A stretch of 64,000 bases of DNA from Calcarisporiella thermophila CBS 279.70 (Eukaryota; Calcarisporiellomycota). The position numbers and the translations under genes were made by a program. This document shows positions 56,413 through 64,000 of the stretch, in pieces (position 1 is the first letter of the stretch; every line of letters begins with the position of its first letter). The DNA lies in the NCBI RefSeq assembly GCF_041956535.1, contig NW_027192202.1, positions 459,474-523,473 of the forward strand. The letters are read 5' to 3'. The notes beneath the pieces were generated by a model. The model had not been told where the DNA came from and did no database searches. It saw only the letters and a program-made list of their open reading frames with translations.

Positions 56413-59400
56413 TTACAAAAGAGGTTTAGGCATTCGCGGTTCAAAGGCTAAAGTAAGCGAGAATAAAATGAAATAGATTAAATGAAAACCCAAAGTTAAA
56501 AAGCTAAGGTAAGATGAGATGACTTAAAGAGGTACGACATACCTTTCTCGTCCAATAATCGTTGCTGCTGGCAACATGCCTCCACCCATTGAGTAGTTAC
56601 TACCCGAGGGACACGCTTTCGGCTATAATTTAGATAAAATGGGTCAAACAAACAATTTTGGTTCTCTGGCTCTAGGTGGTTTACCCTCGGAAACTTTCAC
56701 GTATCCTATCCAAGCGAGTCATGTCATTCTCATCAACAACTACGTGGGTAATATCTTCTTCAATTCTGCCTCCATCGCAGACAACTTGCCCACCATTCCA
56801 CCGGATAATAATGGAGATTCGCTTTACACTGTAGGCATTTTCATAAATATTAGGCTAATCCATTATTAAATGAATAAGATCATACCAATTGTCATTCGCC
56901 AGACTTTCACTCTGTCTGGTAAAAGCATGTGGATTCCGTGGAACATCCAAATAAATAATGAGAGGACGGAAGAGATTTCCAGGGAGTATATCATCAAACG
57001 CATCCTCAGCAATAGCGTCGATGAGGGAGTTTAGGGGACCTATGCCCGTAAGAGAGGTGGACTTATCCAATGTCATTCCCCCAAAGATCTATTCAAAAAA
57101 CGGAATAAGTTGGGATTCATGGGATCTTCCCTGCGCAACACAAAGCTAGCCTTTACCTCCCGTAGCGATTCCACCGTTAAATCCTCGGTATAGCTATCGC
57201 CCCAAGGATCCAACTGCTTTCGGAATTCACTTTGTCGCTTGTCAGTAACATGAAGCATGTATCTAATAAGATAGAAATAGGTAAATAAGATGAAGCCCCT
57301 GACTATTGGCAGAGTAGTTCGAACTTTGGTTTGAGTGGAATTAGCTCGCGAGCAGTAATACAGTCTAGCAACCACTGTGTTTTGACTATATCATGTGTGT
57401 TCTTTTGGATGATGGCTTGCGCCCGAATATCTATGATGAACGTAAAAAACTTGAGTAAACCATTCGATGAAACAAGCAGCGGCTCCTTTCCCTCTCCCAT
57501 CCCACATTACATTTTGGATCGTCCACTATGGCCAGCAAATCCCTCTTCACTTTCGGGTTTTGGTAGAATTGTCCTCCATGCTTTTTAATGAGAGTCTCAA
57601 GTTCTTGTTTAGAATACGCCTCGTTCCCCTTGAGTATCACTAAGAAAAAAAAGGTGAGATGATAAAAGTTGAATAAATGAAAACTCGAACACATACAAAA
57701 AGCCATGTTGTTAAAAATATCCGATTCCACCTCCACTTCAGAAGTGTTGGCAGCTAAGAATTCCTTTGGCACAGTATATTTTGTAGCCTGATACATAATA
57801 TACATTAATAGATTCACTCAAGGGGTCCACTGGGAGTACACGAATACCTTTCGGGTGCCCGATCTTTTCGATTTTACTTGTCTAACCACAATTGAAAAAA
57901 AGAATGCAAAACATAAAAAGTTAGTTATCAAGCAAAAGCAAGAATGAATGAAATGAACTCACTCCTGTGTGTGCTTCAAAAAACTATTTGTTCTTCCTAG
58001 GTCCTCTTGGTGCAATTTGATGAGCTCTCTCAGGGTTAGCCCATCTTTAGTATTCTTATCATCGCGGAATCTGACAAAGCGAGGAAACCGTAAAGAGTAT
58101 CCTGATCCCATCATCGCTGGGCAAAGTGGGAAGGCATATAAATATCAAGAATATCAATTAAAGATAGTTCGGTGAAGGGTCTGCTTACGGTTAAGGAGAA
58201 TGCTGCCAACTTTCAACTCCACTACGATGGACTCGTTGGGATGTATATAGACATCAGGTTTGTCTCGAGAGCCGCTCCCAAAGCCTAGCCAAGTTGGCGG
58301 GTTGGTAGGGTTGAAGCGCTTCCAACTGGTAAGCCGTTGGCTACGGGAAATGAGCAAGAGTCTTCAGTCGCTGAAAGAAGCAAGAGTGTTTTCTGCACCT
58401 ACTTGAATTCATCCAACTGTTCGTTCGAATATCCGGATCCAAACCGACATAGAGTCAACCATCTGTTGGTTCACAATAGTCCAGAATTAATAAGAGAAGA
58501 CGGAGGGGATCCAACAAAATTTTAAAAACACACTTCTCAGAGTCTGAATCAGAGTCACGGACTGCGCAAAGAAAGTGGGAGAGCTTATCTCCACGTCTTC
58601 CCGCTCCATAATATCCTCCTAATGAATACAGTATCAACCCAAATCCACAATAAATCGTCCAACAGTATACTCACCCACAATGACTACATCCAAATTATCA
58701 ACAAATTCATGCAGGTAGTCAGGCTTCAGCTTGATCCAGCTCTTTGTCCGTTCATTTAATACATATTTGCTCTTGGGATTTTTGATCATCAAACCTTCAT
58801 TCCTAAGATCAGATCAAAAGTTGAACCCAGCCAAAAAAAATCATCAAAGCAAACTTAGTTTACCCCTCCAGGATTGTCTGCTCGAGTGCATCATCGATAT
58901 CTTTTTTAGTTGAGCCAAGATTATGTGGCAATATCATGATATATCCCTTTTTATCTTCGACAATACGCCTGGCAATTTCGTAGCGTTTATCAAGAGGTTG
59001 GTCGAGCAGTGGTGTGCCGTTGCAATAGAGTGCGTCAAATATAACAACTGATATATTATACACAAGTTTAGTTTATAGCAGCCGCAGGTAATTGATGTAG
59101 TTTGATACGTACAGCAAGGACGTGGCTTGTCTGGGTCCACAGACATGTCTGAGGAGTATAAATTTTAAAAAGAGAGAGGAGATTAACAAGACAAGGCTTA
59201 AAAAGAATTTATCGCGCTATTCACCTAATCCAACCGATTTTAGAGTGCCAAATTCAAGAAAAATATCTATTATTGGGTCGTATGCAACCATTTCGCCATC
59301 CAATATAACACTGAGCACAGTAGGGGTTAGAAAATAATCGACGACGGTCGACCAACTGCTATACAAACCTGTCAATATTTTGATGAAATTGATCATATAT

Positions 59401-60841
59401 GAATGGCGTCAGAGAGCCTTCATCTTTGTTTGCGCCATAAATGTAGGTATAATCTTTTGCATTCCTAAAGTTGGGATGAACATGAGGTCAAGTTAATTTG
59501 GACATTCATGAGGTCATATATATTACCGTGACCAATACTGAAACTCTGCACCCTTCACGTGGAGTTGTATTCGCTCACCGTCTAATTTCTGTTCAAGCCA
59601 AAAAGGTTCTTTGTTCATGGCCTCCGGAATTTGATCGATAGCGTCCACACGCGAAGCCAGCATTGGTTTAAAAGGCAGAAATATCGAGACAGGCTACGGC
59701 GGAAAGAGGTGCAGAATGTATAATGTGATGGTCAAACCAAATAAGCCATATAAAGATTACCCCAGTGTGGAGTCGAACTTGAGGATCAAAGAGATCCTCA
59801 CATACTTTTTTCAGGTCACTGCAAGTATTGAAAAGATCGTATGCGTCCGGATGAAAAGCCTTGAAAACGGTTCTCTCACTGATTCCAATCTTTAAATCTT
59901 AAAATAAATATGAGCATATGAGAAAATGGCTCGATAAGCAAGGATCCAAACCTTTTAATATAATTCTAATAATCCACTTTTGTTCCGTGGCAGAGCATTC
60001 GAGGAAAAACCGTCGAAGAACGGAAGCTTGGGTATCTCTGCGGAAACCAGCAAAAGCTTCAATATACTGCATATACATGGATAAGAGAGCAGTATATACT
60101 TGTCCACCGCATTACTGAGCCGATCTAGCTGCTCATTCACCTCGTAAATGGTCATAAAGCTCCTCCCTGTCAGAGTTGACCGCTTTGCAATAATACCGAA
60201 TGCGATCTCCGCGAAATCACCAGCTAGTTTCTAAAAATGAAAATGAGTAGAGTATAGAGCTTGGAGGAGCGATAAGGCCCATATGATTGCTACCAATTTT
60301 TTGGTTCCAGGCAGACGCCAATGTATCAAATTTTTTGCGTCTTCAGAATCCTTTCCTAGGCCAAGGACATGCACGTAGAGCTTTGCTAACTTGGTCTCTT
60401 CCAGCTTGTACATCTTACGCCCTCTATCTATCTAAATTCAGGCAATTTGGGAATGAAATTCTGGTTCGAAAACATGGCTGTTTGGAATAATTAAGTGGGT
60501 TTTTACATGGGAGAGGATCAGCCTCATGGCCGGATAGATATCACCGAAATATCGCCTCCAACCCTTTGATGTAGACATGAGATAAAAGAACATCGTTAGC
60601 ATAACAGTGTACATAGTTAACACATGGGGAGAGTTTTATTTACAGTAAAATATCTGTGCAATATGGCTTCTTTTCTTATTTTGCCTTGCATGCCAGACAT
60701 TAGTTCGAAGAGTCGAGCAAGATCCGAAAAGAGGGGCTTTCTTTGAGTGCCTGGCAGCTGCGTCTGGGATTGAGTTAATTGAGAGGACGAAGATGCAGAT
60801 GCGTCTGCATCTTCCGGCGAGATTGGTGACGCCTCTGACAT
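56413..60841 (-). CDS. LIG4: DNA ligase IV
   Basis: Seals double-strand breaks in non-homologous end joining with XRCC4/Lif1. Many small exons from Met 60841. The N-terminal DNA-binding domain (FSDLARLFELMSG, YFGDIYPAMRLILSH) leads to the adenylation domain with WLEQKLDGERIQLH, whose lysine accepts AMP, then VILDGEMVAYDP, NEGLMIKNPKSKY and SWIKLKPDYL. The OB-fold part includes GGYYGAGRRGDKLSHFLCAVRD. Two C-terminal BRCT regions follow: GNEAYSKQELETLIKKHGG with IQKNTHDIVKTQWLLDC, and PRVVTTQWVEACCQQQRLLDEK. Splicing the last intron gives an end reading AFEPRMPKPLL at a TAA at 56413. It diverges over about 150 bp from a coiled-coil gene; an ACGCGT box lies between them. Most exon borders are approximate. 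Confidence 0.93.
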
Positions 60842-60988
60842 CCCAAAATATGGCTAATTACATCGAGTTGAGTTCAAACGCGACAAACATTTTGGCCGCC
60901 AATTATTCTGTGACTCGCCCTTGGCTTAGGAATTAAATGAAATTACGCGTAGAACTCGAAAAAAGTATAGTATCAATTGTTTAAACTA
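60842..60988. promoter_or_regulatory. 147-bp divergent promoter with ACGCGT
   Basis: Shared spacer of LIG4 (-) and the coiled-coil gene (+). ACGCGT at 60945-60950 is the MluI cell-cycle box core; another ACGCG lies near 60877-60883. MBF-type control at G1/S is a possible reading. Confidence 0.45.
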
Positions 60989-62013
60989 ATGGCCACGTTC
61001 CAAGACCTCATTGACCAGCTGGTTGCCGCACGTACCCCAACTGAACAAAAAGTGCCCACAAATTATGCGTAAGTTGTTCATTAAATAATCGAGTACTTTG
61101 AGTTAATTTTACGATGTTCATGTAACCAAAGGCCTCTGGAATTAACGGAAGAAGATATTGCAAAAACGCACGCGCTGCTTGACGGAATAATAATAAATCC
61201 ATCTGTGCTCAATGAGGTTATGCGTGAAGATCCTGCACTATTTCCAAAGCATGTGAAGAGAGCACTCAAGCATAGAGCTCATCCAAAAAATGAAGAGTAA
61301 GCGAAATACTATAAAATTAATTCACATTATTCTCAAGAACACCATCTAATGCTCTTTGCCTTGCCACTAAAGTCGAACCCTCCAAGCAGTAAAGAGAGAT
61401 TTGGAGGCTATGAAAACAGAGGTTAGCCAGCTTAAGAGGGAAGCGGAGAAGTTTCCAATGGTAATCAACATACTAACATATATCATTTTAACTTGGGTTG
61501 ACCTAGTTTCCCGTTCACGTAATTCTAGGATAACCGATCAACAAAAGACCCATCTGAAGTCCTATCAAACTTAAGTGACGTACAGGGAAAGCTCACACGG
61601 CATATCCAAGAGTTTTGCTGTATGTATGAAAAGGAGATTGCGCAGTGGGTCAAACATACATCTTCTGAAGCGGATTCAACAGGTACTTTTATTATCTATT
61701 GTATGCTTTCCATGTCTCTCACCACCTTTGTCAACCATTTAGGTCAACAGCTTGGCCATTCTGTAGAGAAAGCTTATAAGAATTTCACAGTGCTGCAATC
61801 AGTAAGTAGAGACTACAAAAAAAAAAGTGGGTGAGATTGGTTTTAACGACTTTCTATCGTCCTCAGTTTCTCCGTGATCTAGAGAATGTTCGCGCATCGC
61901 ATAAAGGCATATTCAATAGCCCGGCCACAAATAATATTGAGGCGAGCCGAGAGACGGTAAGAAGGCTAGAGGAGATGGAGAGTATTTTGATGCGGTCAAA
62001 GGAGCTACTGTAA
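60989..62013 (+). CDS. Unknown coiled-coil protein
   Basis: Exon 1 begins at the ATG near 60989 and ends at about 61068; later exons lie at about 61132-61299, 61375-61460, 61530-61680, 61743-61800 and 61866-62013, giving about 225-240 residues. The N-terminus has LELTEEDIAKTHALLDGIII and HVKRALKHRAHPKNEE. A Lys/Glu helix (QAVKRDLEAMKTEVSQLKRE) and a later RETVRRLEEMESILMRSKEL end suggest coiled coils. No known motif was recognised; kinetochore- or augmin-type small subunits are possibilities only by size and shape. Inner exon borders were placed by eye and the start is uncertain by a base or two. Confidence 0.6.
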
Positions 62014-62168
62014 TTCTATATCCTCCTGTAAGATATATTTGAAGATATCTCATAAAAATTTCACTGTTGTGCTAGAGAATTGAAGGGAGTTGAAAATAAT
62101 CTTTGAACATTGTTTTAATAAAGTAAAAAGAAGAATATAATAGAACACGATGGATCAGGTAATTTTAT

Positions 62169-62716
62169 TTACTGCTTGCCAGTCTTTTGAGCCTTGAGGA
62201 CCTTCTTGACGATCTTCTGCTCCTCAATCAAGAAAGCACGGACAATACTAAAGTTGAAAAATGAGGGTTATTAAAAAATGCCCAGCGCAAGCGATCTCAC
62301 AAAACAGCAAACATACCGGTTGCGAACGCAGTGGGCGCAGCGGCTTCCTCCGTAAGCACGGTTGACGGTCTTTTCGCGCTTGGAAAGAGTGGCATACTTG
62401 CGGGGGCGGAGGCAGGGGAGCTAGAGGAGAAGATGCATCCATCATTAATCCAAACAAATCGGGATCATCTGGTCCACCCATTCACTTACACCAGCGAGAG
62501 TAAGGCCGCAGTCACCGCAGCGGGGACCGTTGGCAGGCTTCGTCTCGTACAAAAAGCGAAGACGACCACCTTGAAGTAAGAAAGAGGACCGATTCAGTAT
62601 TAAGTCAAAATCAGAAAAGCCAGCATGGATGCTTTACCAGGCGTCTTAATGATCCGGGTACGGTTTGACCGGGTGTTGTAGGAGAGGCGGCGACGATAGG
62701 TAAGACGCTGGGCCAT
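62169..62716 (-). CDS. RPL34: Large-subunit ribosomal protein eL34
   Basis: Exon 1 (62716-62638) encodes [20 protein letters not shown]. Later exons give [63 protein letters not shown] and a C-terminal [20 protein letters not shown] end. The two CxxC pairs (CGDC and CAHC) form the eL34 zinc ribbon. It is basic throughout and has the usual length of about 115 residues. Four exons, three introns. It is tail-to-tail with the coiled-coil gene, about 155 bp apart. Confidence 0.96.
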
Positions 62717-63200
62717 TTCTTATGGATTTATCTTCGTCTAATCGATCAAAGGAAGGAGCATTAGCACACTCGCAAAAGGACGTATCACTGGGGATGGATG
62801 GAAGAGCGCAATGCATCCATCACGAGTTCATACATATCAGGCATCCCGCCTCCACCAGCACCTCTTTTTTTGTTCATATCTTACCTCTTGGAAACGATGG
62901 ATTACAAAGAGGAGGAACTTCTTGTGGGAAGTAAGCTGTAACTTTTTTCACTCTCGAATTTCGAATCCAAGCCACAGTGTCTGAAGTGGGATCTTAAGTC
63001 CCAATTCATCAAATGTCTCAAAAAATTCAAAGACATTGATATAACGATTGCTCACTGATTATTTTCAACTATTTTCAATTATTTCCATTTAATTCACTGC
63101 AAAGGAGGGACTCGAGCATGATATTCCTCTCCCCTTCTTATTTCAATCTGGCATAGATATTTTTTAAGGCAACCCATTATATCTTGAAACCACTTTCGCG
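62717..63200. promoter_or_regulatory. Divergent spacer, eL34 / FHIP
   Basis: About 0.48 kb between outward-facing starts, no coding signal. It should hold the promoters of both genes; no element is distinct enough to name. Confidence 0.45.
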
Positions 63201-64000
63201 ATGGACTATTTCTCGAAATTCAAGCGAAAGATATCCGTTCCCAAAACCCAACCGACGAGCGCGATGCAGCTCGCAAAATTCCACAAATGCTGGAATTACG
63301 TTCACGTAGCTAATCTCCAGATTTTCCTACCGCCCCTATCGTTCCCTAATTATTTTCAAACTTATATTTAATGAACAGAACATCTTCTTTGTTGAGGACA
63401 AGAAGACCAATCTCCGAATTGAGCAGACAGATATCTCGAACAAGATTCGAACGTTAGTGGATCTGCTGGTTGACGAAGAGGCGCGTCTGGATGAAAGCAC
63501 AACTGAGACAGGCGCTTGCATGGAATACTTCCTTAAGAACGGGGTGCTTTCGGTCCTTGTCAACCTCTCGGAAGCCGACTACCCCATTGGGATGCGCGGG
63601 GAAACGATCCGTACCGTCGCTAGCATGATAAACCTGCTCAATGATCGGTTTCTTGTGCACAATGCCGTGCATAAGCCCACTATTAAACTGCTGCGCACAT
63701 GCATCATGGACGAGCGGCAGAGTGAATTATACCATGAGGATTTGGTTGATTTAATGTATATCATTTGCTCAAAAATCCACGGCTTCCCCGCCCTCCTCAA
63801 TGTGTTCTTCCATGATAAGCAGTGGCTTACCACCCCACATCGACGTGCTCAGGGGAGAGAAGCAGCCCTGCCCACAATAGGCGAAGAGGAGGGAGATGAT
63901 CGGCCCCTAGGGGATTCGCCCGCACGCAATAGGCCTCACAGTCTCGCCACCCCGCCACCCACTTCCCCCAATACCCCCCATCTCTCCATCAAGCGACCAG
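63201..64000 (+). CDS. FHIP/FAM160 family protein, 5' part
   Basis: The gene runs off the right edge. Exon 1 (63201-63305) encodes MDYFSKFKRKISVPKTQPTS with a helical CWNYVH end; exon 2 starts at 63379. The segments NKIRTLVDLLVDEE, TGACMEYFLKNGVLSVLVNLSEADYPIGMRG and HKPTIKLLRTCI match the conserved N-terminal part of Hook-interacting FHIP (FAM160/RAI16-like) proteins, which form the FTS-Hook-FHIP adaptor that links early endosomes to dynein. A Ser/Pro-rich disordered stretch follows and is still open at the window end. Exon 2 onward is in frame. Confidence 0.85.

Overview
The window is nuclear DNA of a fungus. Genes are split by short introns of about 50-75 nt with clear splice sites, and many products are fungal families: Pma1 P-type H+-ATPase, a Zn2Cys6 regulator, Vfa1, Gvp36, a two-finger Lee1-like CCCH protein, and secreted proteins with Kex2-type dibasic sites. 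A PPR protein with long tandem plant-style repeats and a CAR-like GPCR hint at an early-diverging, non-Dikarya lineage, but the species cannot be named from sequence alone. I see no rRNA, no convincing tRNA, no CRISPR array and no intact transposon.

Layout. 0.8-6 kb: a TBC Rab-GAP-like gene (+), a DMAC1-like small membrane protein (+) and a kynurenine/glutamine-type aminotransferase (-). 8.2-10.2 kb: a secreted protein whose first exon carries three Kex2-type repeats around the motif RTLGLLAG, followed by a huge arginine-free low-complexity tail. 10.5-15.6 kb: condensin SMC4 (+, 18 exons, one of 13 nt). 16.2-18.0 kb: CCCH zinc-finger protein (-). 20.1-21.6 kb: cystathionine gamma-lyase (-). 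22.5-28.5 kb: disordered orphan (+), XAP5/FAM50 (-), PPR protein (+). 29-37 kb, all on the minus strand: ArfGAP1, a 14-repeat Sel1 protein, Vfa1, and a membrane-anchored RING-H2 ligase. 37.7-44.2 kb: secreted K/E/Q-rich protein, Zn2Cys6 factor, seven-helix receptor (all -). 45.1-52.4 kb: a small unknown protein (-) diverging from ALKBH6 (+), a Shg1/BOD1-like protein (-) diverging from Gvp36 (+), and Pma1 (-). 53.2-64 kb: PRXL2-like thioredoxin-fold protein, beta-carbonic anhydrase and DNA ligase IV (-), an unknown coiled-coil protein (+), ribosomal protein eL34 (-), and the 5' part of an FHIP/FAM160 gene (+), which runs off the window.

Most genes are housekeeping and functionally unlinked, as usual for a eukaryotic chromosome arm. 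Several are arranged head-to-head over short shared promoters (87 bp, about 150 bp and about 160 bp), and some of these promoters carry TGACGT- or ACGCGT-type elements. The strongest candidate for something undescribed is the Kex2-type repeat precursor at 8.2-10.2 kb. Other points worth a second look are the tandem-PPR protein with a readable 5/35 code, a TBC protein that appears to lack its glutamine finger, and several unusual introns: a 13-nt micro-exon, two apparent GC-AG introns, and two stop-free introns of 3n length that a gene finder would translate through.
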